DNA of 64,000 nucleotides, taken from Sepioteuthis lessoniana (lineage: Eukaryota > Mollusca > Cephalopoda > Myopsida > Loliginidae). The notes beneath the pieces are model-generated. The model made no database searches. It was not told where the DNA came from and worked only from the letters and a program-made list of their open reading frames with translations. The position numbers and the translations under genes were made by a program. Shown here piece after piece: positions 47,241 to 58,228 of this stretch (its first letter is position 1; each line of letters begins with the position of its first letter). The stretch covers positions 89,825,293 through 89,889,292 of the forward strand of contig OY757911.1 in the NCBI GenBank assembly GCA_963585895.1, read 5' to 3'.

Positions 47241-49193
47241 AGAAGTTTGGCGGTCTAGACGAAGTGGAATCAACCTATTGGGGGGTAGTCAAATTATTCA
47301 ACACGAAAAATAAACTGATGGATGTTCACCAGTCAAACATCAGCAAAATACTGCCCTCTTCCACTTCAAACTTAGTCTCTTTTATATTCATCAAATCTCG
47401 CCACTTCACGGAGGCTTATCTCGTTCTCCTCCATAAAACAAGTCACACCTCTTGCATCCTTTTCTTCTTCTGGTTTCCACATGCTGGTAGCAGAGAGAGC
47501 ACACCTTCTGTTTCTTCGAGGTAAGATTGTTCGTGGTATTACTACTACACTCCCCCTGATCCTATGATCACACATGAAACATTCAGGAGGTGGTCTTTTG
47601 TGCTGCGTGCTTCTTCGTGATAGTAGAGTCACTTGGTCTTCATTAGAAGTGTTATCGGAAGAGGCATCACCTGCATTTGTGCTGGGTGCCTGTTCACACG
47701 GTCTCTCTCTAATGGTTACAAATCTTTCGCTTGCATCCTCTGAAACCATGTCAGAACAGACCGTCGGCTGGCCTGGTCCCACTATGGGTCACAGATCTTT
47801 CACATGGCATGGCATTCCGTCGACCATTACGTTCTGTACGCTGGTAATTCTGGTTACACGTCCCACTTTATATTTTGTGGTACATCGTCCATGTGGAGTC
47901 TTTACCCACACTCAGTCACCCGGTTTGAAAACGGCCTGTTGTTGATTGTGTCGGTGCCGGTGTTCCATTGATTCCTTTCAGCCGTATGCAGTACTGATAG
48001 ACCATATTGGCTGGTGCTGTAGCAGAGGATATGTCATCCTTTGGCGTGATGTTGTACCAGTATACTGCTTCTGGTATAGTACAGTTTTCTGGCGGCGATC
48101 CTTTTTACAGTTCTGTGACATCGCTCGATGATGCCGTTACCAGAGGGGACGTATGCACAGCAGAATCGAAGTCGGACTCTCCACTCATCTAACAAGGTTT
48201 TAAGCAGGTTGCTCCGAAAGGCAGTGTCATTATCTGTCAGAATCTCTGTCGGCGGGCCCCGCTCATAGGAGAGCGCCTTCAGCTGGTTGATTACACTTGT
48301 CGTGGAAGACGTCGCCAGATGGTAAACCGAGTGGGGCTGCAGTCGATCATCGTCAAAAAATGGGCCCCGTTACAATGGGTAATATCCATCGCTACCTGGT
48401 GCCATGTTTGTTTAACACTCAAAGCCCCCTTTGACCAGTGCACGGGTGCTGGATCGATCGACTGACACTCTTCACATTCTCTGACGACGGCTCTCACTGC
48501 GGCCTTAGAGACCCCAGGGGCAATCTGTTTGACAAAAAGTGTCCGCCACACACCAGGATGACCGCTTTGTCGGTGAATAACTTTGATCTGGTCAAGCCCA
48601 ACTGAGCTCACGGACGCAGTGCAGGCAGGTTGCACAGGCCCAATGTTCCTTTTAATGGCATCAAGCCACCTCTGAGGCACTCTAGTCAATCGATCTGCCT
48701 TATTTTGGCTAGATTTGACCAAGGACACATTCATCGACAGCATGTATTCTTTCACCAGTTTTATTATGGTGTCAAGCCGCCGTCGAATGAGCATCTCACT
48801 TGCGACTTTGGTTCATACCCTGGCTTTGCCGGTAAGGGTGTCCGAGATCCATTTATGGACACAGGCAGAATCAGTGAACAAATGCAAGGTGGTCGTCTTC
48901 CAGAGGATTGCCAAGTTTACTCCTTTAATAATGGCATCGAGTTCTGCAAGGTTAATGTGTTGGGAGTCCTTTGCTGGTCGTAACCAACAAGCATCCTCTA
49001 CTACAGCCTCATCATATACAAGCGACACGCCGGTAGCGAGAGAGCTTGCATCAACCCATACACTAAGGGCTTGGCCGTCGACGCACCATCTGCCCCGCGC
49101 CAGGTCTTCCTTGCACACTCTAATGAGAACCTCTTTAATCATGGTGTTGAGAGGGGCATCGTCAATTTTGTCATCCCATCCAGCGGTGACGTC
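47241..49193 (-). mobile_element. Broken LTR retrotransposon: RNase H, integrase, C-terminal tail, 3' LTR edge
   Basis: On the minus strand, in order. First an RNase H domain (49190-48813), whose 'VWVDASSLATG', 'NLAELDAI' and 'LFTDSACVHKWI' supply the D, E and D residues. Then an integrase (48794 to about 48060): an HHCC zinc motif with 'HRQSGHPG' and 'CEEC', then a catalytic D in 'AMDITHC', D in 'ILTDND' and E in 'GNGIIE', the last two 35 residues apart. A Ser/Thr-rich tail follows (47782-47372). Frameshifts occur near 48300 and 48060, and a stop interrupts at 47789-47791. The plus-strand sequence 'tgttagaagtttgg' at 47241 fits an LTR end (TG...CA). Gag, protease, RT and the 5' LTR are missing, so it is dead. 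A Ty3/gypsy type is favoured; BEL is not excluded. Confidence 0.9.
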
Positions 49194-49450
49194 ATTAAAT
49201 GTTAGAACAAAATATGAGAAAAATATCAATAGTGGTGAAATGAAAATATTGCATGAATGAAAAAGTTCCCAACACTTTTTGAAAACCAGACTGAATACAC
49301 AATTGGAAACATTTTTGCTAGAAACTTTTACACAAAGTTTATGATGTATATTTGAAAAGAATGTTAATCAGGGATAAGGGGAAAGTATGAGGACATCATT
49401 TTTGATAAAGTTTTAATTAAAAATGAAGGAATAGAGAAAACTGTGTAAAA
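49194..49450. repeat. 260 bp flank duplication, copy 2
   Basis: Second copy of 46979-47240, starting abruptly after RNase H sequence ('gtgacgtc/attaaatg'). Beyond 'gtgtaaaac' it continues into 'atcattcactt', whereas copy 1 meets the LTR at that point. Confidence 0.97.
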
Positions 49451-49544
49451 CATCATTCACTTATATTCCTACATTAGATCATTTATAAGATTTGAAAACA
49501 GCATTAAAGTTAGTAAACAATCTACATATATAAAATGCAATATA

Positions 49545-49845
49545 CAGGGCAATTCAAAAATTCTTAAACACCCTTATGGAAGTACTTTTATGATATGATT
49601 TCAAAGTTTCTACATGTTCACCACCCCAACCAAAATATTGTTGGAATCTCCCACGGGTGATGAAAAAAAGAAGTTAATATTTTCATGGGAGTATCTTTAT
49701 TAGAAAAGTAGAAATGATATTACAGAGACCATCTAGGGAAGATTCCACTGATGTGTTGACAGGGAGGGTGAACAGGTGGAGACAATAAAATCATATCATA
49801 AAAGAACTCTCATAGAAATGGAAACATTCTTTTGAAACACCCTAT
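49545..49845. mobile_element. Mariner-like MITE with ~70 bp inverted ends
   Basis: The left end is 'cagggcaattcaaaaattct' after TA. The right end reversed is 'tagggtgtttcaaaagaat', also next to TA. The arms extend inward: 'cttttatgatatgattt' occurs at the left and in reverse at the right (49790-49806), as does 'gttcacc'. It is about 300 bp with no reading frame and lies in intron 3 of the ARF-like gene. Confidence 0.85.
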
Positions 49846-50233
49846 ATTTATTTTTTTTGTATATTTTTCTGTTATTATTTTTGTATATTTTTCTATTATT
49901 TTCACTGAATTACCTACCTTAATGGTAAAGATTCTTCTGTTGACAACAGAAACAGAAATTTATGTTAAGTTAATAAATCAAATACCAAAATTATCAAGTG
50001 GCGAGTATGGAATGCTCCAGTGACATATTTACAGTCAAACGTGTTTTCATAATGACACAATTCTTTCTGTCATATGAGAACTCTCCTCCAATGGACACAT
50101 TTGATTGACATTACATCTTTAACATCTTATTTCTTTCAGCTTAAATTTACCTCATTTTACCTTTAGTTTTATATTCATGAAGTACTGAAATTAAAGAAAA
50201 TTCAGAGCAACAATGTTTTTGATATATTTTAAG

Positions 50234-50234
50234 A

Positions 50235-50277
<43 letters not shown>

Positions 50278-50290
50278 CACACACATATAT

Positions 50291-50364
<74 letters not shown>
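50234..50364. repeat. Compound (AC)n(AT)n microsatellite
   Basis: Alternating blocks of AC and AT dinucleotides over 130 bp: AC, AT, AC, AT, AC, AT, AC. It is 92 bp from exon 3 of the ARF-like gene. Confidence 0.97.
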
Positions 50365-50456
50365 TAGTGAATACATTAATCAAGAAGACTTCTTTAATTT
50401 AAAAAATATCCAATAATTAAAAAATGTTTCAACAAACAGGTAAGAGATCATCTTAC

Positions 50457-50641
50457 CTGTTTACTGGCAATGATAAGCCATGGAATGGTTTCCAAATGTT
50501 TGTTAGACTCCACTAAGGACAAAAGTTCAACCTTTGCAACATTAACTGTATCTAAATTAGAAGAATCAATGATGTAAATTAACACTTGAGTGCCAGCAAC
50601 ATAATGGTCCCAATGTTTCCTGAGGTTCAGTGCACCACCAA
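50457..50641 (-). CDS. ARF-like GTPase, exon 3 (residues 220-281)
   Basis: 185 bp. The acceptor is 'ctttttttag/TTGG' and the donor 'AAACAG/gtaaga'. The first two bases finish a Val codon with the last G of exon 2 (phase 1). It encodes 'VGGALNLRKHWDHYV', the switch II region: ARFs have WDVGGQ, and here the residue at the catalytic Gln position is Ala (A223). Then follow 'VLIYIIDSSNLDTVN', a typical ARF core strand and helix, and 'PWLIIASKQ', the G4 region with Ser (S279) where NKxD has Asn. These features resemble ARL9/ARL10-type proteins more than ARF1, which have non-standard switch II. Confidence 0.92.
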
Positions 50642-51089
50642 CTAAAAAAAGATTTGATAAAAGAACATGATATTTGTCGCAAAAGAAAAGTATATAGAAA
50701 CAGTACATTATTGTTTGGTCATAGTTTAGAAATGGTATCTGTTCAGGAATTTTACCATGAATTATGACATCACATATCACTGTGCACAATAAGGGAACCA
50801 AACTTTTTAACTTGAATGAAATTGAAGGAACAGACAACAGCATTAAACAACAAAACAGTTTATTTTTTTAGAATAAAGAACAATTATGGAAAAGACTTTT
50901 TTTTCTTTTGGATTTTAGGGTTTTTTCCCTCCAAAAGAAAAGAACCTTATAAAAAACAAACTTTTTTTTTTCAAAAGATATTAAAATATGAAAATCTTTT
51001 ATTCAAATTCATTTTTACATGGTGGTCAGGAGAGTCAATGTAGAGGCTGATATAGGGAGATTTGATTCTACAGAAAAATTGCCTTTTTG

Positions 51090-51365
51090 TAAGTATTTAC
51101 CCAACCCCTCCACCATAAATAGGATGTGTGACAAGTTCAATTTTTAAGCAGATTAAATCTGGTTTGAAGTCAGAGTTTTACTTCTCTTAGACTGGTTGCC
51201 TAACCAAGGCTAAAAGAACCCAGTTTGCCCTACTATTTACAAATAGCTGGGAAGAAAACAAATGGATTAATGTCTTTCCCAAGGGGCATTAGTGCAACGT
51301 GGAACACAAACAGCCTAGTCCAGGATTTGAACTTGGTCCACTAATTCCATTTCCTTTGATGACAG
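51090..51365 (-). mobile_element. SINE-B copy
   Basis: The 3' end is 'tatttacccaacccctccac', the body 'actatttacaaatagctggg', and the head region 'aggatttgaacttggtcc'. It lies in intron 2 of the ARF-like gene, in sense with it. Confidence 0.85.
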
Positions 51366-52074
51366 TTATGCCTCAAAATAATGACTGCTATTGTAAGATA
51401 TCCATTTCTGCTGTTCTTCACAGACATACATAATTTGGCTCATATCTCTACAATACACTTTGCATTTAGGAATATCAGTATGAAGGACATCTCTTCAGTG
51501 AAGAAATTCTTAGGTTGTATTGTAGTCATCCCAATGATTTGATGTTATGTTCAAATCCATAATGGCTAGAAATACAAATTCTAACTGATAGAATTACAAA
51601 TATTGTTGTCTGCTCCTTTGAATCTAAACACTGTAGATAAAATGTGTGATGTCCAATTTGTTGTAATTATTCCAGAACAGATAACAATTCTAAACTAATA
51701 CCTTATTGTTATTTATGGAAAGGAAAAAAAATTAAAATGTTAATCATACTTGATCTAAAACATTAAAAAAAACAAATAGTAAAGAAAAGTATTTCTGTAA
51801 ATAAACTTTCTGGGTGTTCTGTTTTCTATAAAATGTTTAACTGTTAATTTTAAATGGGAATATCAAATAGAATTAATCTTTAAGCATTAATCCTGGAGAA
51901 ATTTAATAATCTAATGGTCACTGGCAGGTAATTTTGTGTTTTAAGTGATGTTTTTTGAAATGTAAAAATAGCTTTAAATGTTAGTTTTAATAATACACAC
52001 TTATTAATTTAATCTGAGAAGAATCTAAGGAGAATGCATCTATCAAAGATAAAATTTTTTAATTTTCTGAATGG

Positions 52075-52810
52075 TTATTATTTGGTTTTGTTTTATGGCA
52101 TATCAACCTTCTTAGCTTATTTAATGCTAAATCTGGTTTATACGTATATATATTAAGTATATAATTTGTATATATATACATATAAACCATAAAATATTAA
52201 ATATATAATTTGTTAAGTGATGTACTCTTACGGACCCCCACACATGGCCGTGCAAAAGCAGGATGACCAGCACAAACATACATTCAGCAACTATGTGAGG
52301 ATACAGGATGTTGTCCAGATGACCTGCCTGAGGCGATGAACGATAGGGAAAGGTGGCGAGGAAGGGTCAGGGATATCCGTGCTACCAGCAAGACATGATG
52401 ATGATGATATAATTTGTCAGCGAACAGTTTGTAGGTAATAATTTTAAAATGAGCTAGAGCTTGTTTATACACAGTTAAATGATTCCAAGTATTGCTATGT
52501 AATACAAATGATTCAATTTAACATGAATCATTTGTTTGCACAGTTAAATGGTTTCAAGTACAAAAAAAGGATTATATAGTTCTATTTGACCCATATATAG
52601 AACCCTAAAAGGTACTACCACTTTGGGTTAGAGTGGACCTGAGAGTAATGGAAATGAAGTGGTACTCCACATTTCCCAAAGCTTCAGGACTGGAGCCTCA
52701 CTATCAGATGGTTTGGTATTATATCAAGGGCACTTGTTTGGGGGGTGGGTCTTACCCCACTATTAGAGATGCAGTCGGCATATTCTACAGCCCAATGGAC
52801 TGGGCTTTTT
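52075..52810 (+). mobile_element. R1 repeat copy interrupted by a LINE
   Basis: The tail is 'ggcatatcaaccttcttagc' and internal units include 'cagttaaatgattccaagta'. The middle is 'gagtggacctgagagtaatg' and the 5' end 'gcagtcggcatattctacag'. A 193 bp LINE piece occupies 52214-52406. The open frame at 52633-52815 is accidental. Confidence 0.88.
52214..52406 (+). mobile_element. LINE fragment 4: 5'-truncated 3' end with 11 bp TSD
   Basis: Encodes the last part of the LINE frame ('DVLLRTPTHGRAKAG', 'TYIQQLCEDTGC', 'DLPEAMNDRERW') to the TGA at its end. One in-frame TGA stands where CGA is expected. It ends in ATG repeats. Flanked by 'atataatttgt' at 52203-52213 and 52407-52417. It is a textbook truncated LINE insertion, younger than the R1 it sits in. 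Confidence 0.93.
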
Positions 52811-53227
52811 TGTGAATGGATAACAGAAACAACATGTAAGAAAATTTAAAAAGAAAAAAAAAAAAACTATTCATACTGCTTTGGTACCATTTTTTGTACA
52901 AATATAAAATTTGATTTTGAGGAAGCAAGTGCAAAGCAAAGAAAAAAGAAAAAAAAAGAGAATCCAGTCACCAATATTTAGGAAAATAGTTGATGCATGA
53001 AAATTATAGCAAATAGCAAACAAAAGAAATGAACCACCTAGCTATTAAAAAGGATAAATAGATTTTTAAAAAAAATAAAAATAAAAAATTAGTTTGATTT
53101 TTAAAAAGCTGTTAAGCATTTTAGGAGTGATATTTGTGGTTATTTAGGTCAGTTGTACAAAAGTTGTCATATCTACATTGACATGGATGAAAGGTGACAC
53201 AGCTCTGAATGCACGGTGGTGTTGAAA

Positions 53228-53470
53228 GGTTTGGTTTGGTTTCTTTGTTTAATGGCATATCAACCTTTGTGGGTTATTTAATGTCAAAGCCATCCTTGTT
53301 GAAGAACAGAAGTGGTACTATTTAACCAATAGCTGCGGGAAAAGGAGTTCATACCTTTATCAAGAGTATTAGTCCAAAAAGTGAATGCAACTTGACTAGA
53401 GTTCAAACTTGCTTACTATGATATTGCAGTCCAGCAAGTTAACCACTATGCCATAGGGACCCCCCCAACC
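53228..53470 (-). mobile_element. SINE-A copy
   Basis: The tail is 'ggcatatcaacctttgtggg', and the head reversed includes 'agagttcaaacttgc' and 'atgccatagggaccc'. It is flanked by 'ggtgttgaaa' (53218-53227) and 'gatgttgaaa' (53474-53483). Confidence 0.9.
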
Positions 53471-53487
53471 TCCGATGTTGAAATTAT

Positions 53488-53768
53488 GTATTTATCAATC
53501 CCTCTACATGAGCAAGATATGACACAAGGTCAATTTCTAAGCAGAGTTTAACAGGTTTGGATTTTGAATTTTCCTTCTCTTAGACTAGTTGCCATACAAA
53601 GAGTCAGTCTGCGCTACTATTTATCATAGCTGGAGGGAAAGATTCATACCTTTTCCAAGTGTATTAGTGCTATGTAAAATGTAATCGGCTTCATTGAGGA
53701 TTTAAACCTGTGTTGCCATGTCCATTTCCTATGACAAGATTTATTACACCATGGGCTCCTCCATATTT
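53488..53768 (-). mobile_element. SINE-B copy sharing its target with the adjacent SINE-A
   Basis: The 3' end is 'tatttatcaatccctctaca', the body 'tttctaagcagagtttaac', and the head ends near 'atgggctcctcc'. It is flanked by 'gatgttgaaa' at 53474-53483 and 53771-53780. Confidence 0.88.
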
Positions 53769-54739
53769 CGGATGTTGAAAGGACATGCAAAGGAATCATT
53801 AGAGAAAAGTAGCATTAAAGTCATTTATATATTTAGTGAAATTAAAAGTCATAATTAGTACTTAGTATGACTCCCATTGGCCTATACAACAGCCTTAACT
53901 TGGGATATAAGAATACAAATTTAAGAGTGTTTTATTATAAATGTTCTGCCATTACTCTTGACAGTAATTTCAAAGCTCCTGTAATTTCTTCAGCTTTTTG
54001 TTATACACACAAATTTTCAACTCTTACTATATAGTTTTGATAATGTTTAGATTGGGATTTTGGATAAGACAATAACATGAATACTGCAATACCCTCATCA
54101 ATGAGAAACTTGTTTATTGCATGTGATGTTTGGTGCAGTCATATTGAAATATTGCATCTTCTGTTATATGCTGTGATGGATAGGATCTTAGAAAATATTT
54201 ATTTTTTTTTTGCTGTTTAGTATTTCATTAACTTTTATTTTATCAACTTTCTTGCACCATAGATTTAATGTCATCTTAAAACATTAGATAGCCAACCACC
54301 AAATTTTGCAGCCTTCATTGTATATCTTGAATTGTTTTTTGGATGAAATAGTCTTCAGATATACTCTTTTGCATTAGAATATAGTTCAATTTTAATTTTG
54401 TCACTAAATAATATTGTTACTCATTTTTTATTAATTATCTCATAGATGTTTAGTCTTTTAGTTTTGTTTAATGCTTTGTGGTTAGTTATGGCTTCTTTGG
54501 TGCACTATATCCATTCAGATTATTTCTACATATCTTTTTTATTGCATGAATTGATACTAGATCTTTCATTGTGCACGACATATGAGTACCCAATAGTTCA
54601 GTTAGTGATGTGAATTGCTAGACTCCTTACAAAAGAGACTTTTTTTTAAATGGTGAACGCTAATGTAGGACCAGCCTCACTTTTCAAATGAGCTGATAGA
54701 AGAATAGTGCACTAGTGACTGACTGATTCTCCAAACAAT

Positions 54740-54870
54740 ACTCTTCAGGTTTTGAATTGTGTTTTTTCCTTGATAGACTAGTTACTTTCCCAAGGCTAGA
54801 GAGCACAGGCTGCCCTACTATTTATGCATAGCAGGAGGAGGAGAAGTGATGGAATCTTGCCTTTCCCAAA
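54740..54870 (-). mobile_element. SINE-B, partial
   Basis: 'tccttgatagactagttact' and 'ctatttatgcatagcagg' match the SINE-B middle. It is cut at 'cctttcccaaa' by the next SINE-A. Confidence 0.65.
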
Positions 54871-55095
54871 GTTTGGTTTCTTTGTTAAATGGCATATCAA
54901 CCTTTGTGGCTCATTTAATGCCAAAGCCACGCTTGTAGAAAGATAGTAGTCGTAGAGTTTAACTTATAACTAGGGGAATAAGGGGAGGTTCATAATTTCC
55001 AAGGGTATTAGTCTGAAAGTGCTTGTAATAGTGCAACTAGAGTTCAAACTTGCTTACTAAGATGTTACAGTCTAGCACATTAGCCACTATATGTT
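54871..55095 (-). mobile_element. SINE-A copy
   Basis: Starts 'gtttggtttctttgttaaat' with the shared tail, then 'ttccaagggtattagtctg', and a head with 'agagttcaaacttgc'. Confidence 0.85.
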
Positions 55096-55104
55096 CTATC
55101 TATG

Positions 55105-55460
55105 AACCAAATAGATTTGTGTGAAAATCATTTGTATTAGATAGAAATACTTGATACTATATAACAGTAAATTATCTGTATTAAAAATAATTACTTTAAA
55201 CCATATAATTATATATGAATTATTAGGATTAGATAGGAATAATTGTAAATATACAACTGTGTGCAAGCTATTTACATTATAATGGAATATTTGGTATCAC
55301 AACTGTCTGCAAAAAAATAAATAAAATAACTTAAACAACTACACAAAAAAAGTAGATAAAAATGAATAATAAATGCTATTTCCTAACCTTTGGACCTAAA
55401 TTAACCCTGGACAAGTTGACATGCCATTAAATTCAATCAATCAGATTATATGTTAACTAT
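55105..55460 (-). mobile_element. R1 repeat, 3' part
   Basis: Internal units ('accatataattatatatga', 'acaactgtgtgcaagct') and the tail 'ttgacatgccattaaattca'. The 5' half is absent. It ends about 280 bp from exon 2 of the ARF-like gene. Confidence 0.75.
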
Positions 55461-55736
55461 TCTCAAATGATTACCCATTAAAGGTTTTCAAGGTTTTGTT
55501 CAACATTCATGATAAAGCAAGAACTTGTTTTAGCATTAACTATAAGCCTTTTTTCTAGAAGTTATTCTGGTAAATTTCAATGCAATAGCTATGAGTAGAT
55601 AGCTAAATTAGTTTACAGACAACACCCTTCTCAGATTCCGTTAAAAAAATATGTAATTTAATCAAACATCAGCCATACTAAGTTTTCAGCTTTTTCCTGG
55701 ATCAATTCTTTTAAAAAAAAGAATAATGACACTTAC

Positions 55737-55917
55737 CTTCCCAAAAATTCAATGCTTTATTTCCTATGGTGGTTGTAACAACTGCAAAGCCTTGGGTTGG
55801 AGTATAATTTGCCTGGACTTGTCTACCACACAATGCTGAGACAAATGTACTTTTGCCTGCTTTGTCAAGGCCAAGAACAAGGGCACGCTTTTTGTCAGCA
55901 CTGTCAATTCGTAAACT
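55737..55917 (-). CDS. ARF-like GTPase, exon 2 (residues 160-219, G1 and switch I)
   Basis: 181 bp. The acceptor is 'tttgctttgcag/AGT' (phase 0) and the donor 'GGGAAG/gtaagt'. It encodes 60 residues plus the first base of a Val codon. It contains the P-loop 'GLDKAGKST' (175-183), which binds the phosphates and fits ARF GxDxAGKT/S, and 'YTPTQGF' (197-203), matching the switch I PTxGF with T200 as the Mg-coordinating Thr. The exon ends 'NFWE', the start of the WDxGG motif. Strong evidence for the ARF/ARL superfamily. Confidence 0.95.
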
Positions 55918-56269
55918 CTGCAAAGCAAAGAAAACATTTTTTTTGCAACTGGTTAAAACATTGGTTTTTATAATTTAACAAATCCAATCTTGGAAGTCAG
56001 GAAATTAAAAAACAACTTTGGAAATGAGTGTGGCTAATGAATTGTATCAGCACTTGCATAGAGAAATAGCTCCTCCCTCAAAAATACATGATAAATGAAT
56101 ACAAAAGCTATATTCTCTGACTCATTATGATGTAATGGTTAATAAGCAAGACTTGCAAATCATTAGTATTCAAGAGACTTCAATCTTTACAAGGTAACAC
56201 ATATTTATGCAAAATCCAGGCTAAACTTAGTAAATAACTATACTCCCTGTCCCATAATACTATTTAACA

Positions 56270-57240
56270 TACATTGTGTTATTTTTTTTTTAATTGCTTA
56301 TGCTGTAAAGGTATAGAAAATAGCCATTATTCCTATCAAACTTTGCTATAGTACCTTGGATTATGAAATTAGAAATCAAACTAAAAAAGGATGGGTAGCT
56401 AATTTGCACATTTTCATAAAACAGATGAATCAAAATGTACATGTAAAATTGAACAAAAATATTAAGGAAGATTTGGGAAATTCTCTATCAGCTACTCAGT
56501 ACTGAATCTATCTTGTTCTGGAAAACGGATAAATTTTTAAAAAACTAGCTCACAAAAGCTAAGTCTGAAAAGAAACCAGTCTTTTCAATTTACCATCCTG
56601 TCAGTAGTACTCAGAATACACTAACTGCATCTCCTGCAGAGAGGAAAACCTTTTCCTGTTAAAAAAAAAAAAAAAAAAAAAAAAATGAAAAGAGTGTGTG
56701 ATGGTCCTGAATATAACACTTAACTGCGTCCAGTGGTGAGGTTCCAGTTTGAGAGCTCTGGGGAGCTTGGAGTATCCTAACATTGCCATTACTACCAGGT
56801 CCACTGACCCAGATTGATAATCCTATAATTCAAATAGATCCGTTTGAAAATTATTAATATTAGATAGGAATGCCTGAAATGATATAACTGTGAATACATC
56901 ATTTGTATTTGAGGAATACTTGAAATCATATAACTGAATATAAACAAATTATTATTAAATAAAAATAATTACTTGAACCCAAATTATTAGTATTACAAAA
57001 CTTGAAACTATATAACTGTACAAATTATTATTAGAAGGTAATATTTAATACTATGTTGATAACTGTGTACAAACAAAGGCTTATAGATAAATAAAACATA
57101 TAATCAAAAAAGAATTGCGGAGAATGTTGAAAATATAAAGTTATAAATGAATCAAATTAATGCTGTTACTAAAATCTTTTCCATTCATTTTAGGCATAAG
57201 CAATTGTAAAATAACACTTTCACCCAGGTACAAGAAAAAA
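56270..57240. repeat. Old diverged repeat, partner of 4130-4920
   Basis: 56280-56390 and 57175-57230 match the two ends of 4130-4920. The middle is replaced or interrupted by an R1 (56605-57090). Confidence 0.5.
56605..57090 (-). mobile_element. R1 repeat copy
   Basis: The 5' end is 'agaatacactaactgcatct', with a 27 bp A run inside (56659-56685). The middle is 'ccaggtccactgaccc', and internal units follow. It lies in intron 1 of the ARF-like gene, in sense. Confidence 0.75.
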
Positions 57241-57849
57241 ATTGATTTACTGATTAACTTTAGGGTAATATTTGCTGCACTTGTTTATAGATTTTAGGCA
57301 CTCAATGAAAACAACTTTTATTGGACAGAGGTTAAGACAAATTCTTGCACATAAGCAGAAAAGAAAACAATATGTTAATTTGAAATATCTTCAGTTTTAT
57401 ATGTGGTTATATATAAAATGGTGATTCACTTCTGTTATTTGCCAAAATACTAGATATCTGATTACTTATAGATTTTATGCTCTTCACCTGCAACAAATTC
57501 CAGAATAACAACTGATAGATTACTGATTGTGTCATCAAGCAAAAAGTATAAATATGATTGTTATTTAAAAAAAAAAAAAGGTAAAACTTCTATGAATGGA
57601 TTTTAATTTCTATTTTATCAGTGTTAAGGAGAAATATGAACATTTTGTTTTTGTTACTGATTATGTTCATATGTTTCTAAAATGAATGGCTATTCTTATA
57701 ATATTTTCAGCATCATCACTAAATATGCAAAAATTGAGAAATAAACATCAATCAATAGAACACTTAGATTCAAGGGTTTTAATCAAAATGAGTATTTCTA
57801 GTGTATAAACCTAATAGCCGATTACACTGATAACAGACTGAACACTTTT

Positions 57850-57960
57850 CATGGTGTAATAATTAGCAAGCTAAACTAGCAAACCATAACAAGTGAATTC
57901 ATTGGGCACCTGATACATCTGGCCTTGTGCCCTAAGTAAAAGCTTGGTAAATAATTACAC
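57850..57960 (+). mobile_element. SINE-D copy
   Basis: 'gtgtaataattagcaagcta', then 'gaattcattgggcacctg', then 'ctaagtaaaagcttggtaaa': the same order as at 60547. Confidence 0.6.
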
Positions 57961-58205
57961 TGGTACCAGATTAAGAACTAAAGAGAGGAAAAAAAAACTT
58001 TTTCTGGTTTGATATAAAATGTATTCTGTAAGTAAACCAATTCAGTTATTAAAAACAAAAAAAAAAGCATATTGTCCTCTTACTCTTCAGCTGTATGCTC
58101 TAACCATTGAGTTTTCCTTGTAAATACTTTAATATTCACTCATAATTCTGTCCAAGTAAAATTTTTACCCAACTTCACATAACAAAACTAATAATTCATT
58201 ATATG

Positions 58206-58228
58206 AAAAAAAAAAAAAAAAAAAAAAA
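58206..58228. repeat. Poly(A) run
   Basis: An uninterrupted A run of about 23 bases in intron 1 of the ARF-like gene. Confidence 0.9.

Noticed and set aside
47574..49260. Several plus-strand open frames of 60-180 codons
   Set aside because: They lie opposite the integrase and RNase H of the minus-strand retrotransposon and are antisense shadows.
50147..50416. Three overlapping open frames at the AC/AT microsatellite
   Set aside because: Pure low-complexity translation on both strands.
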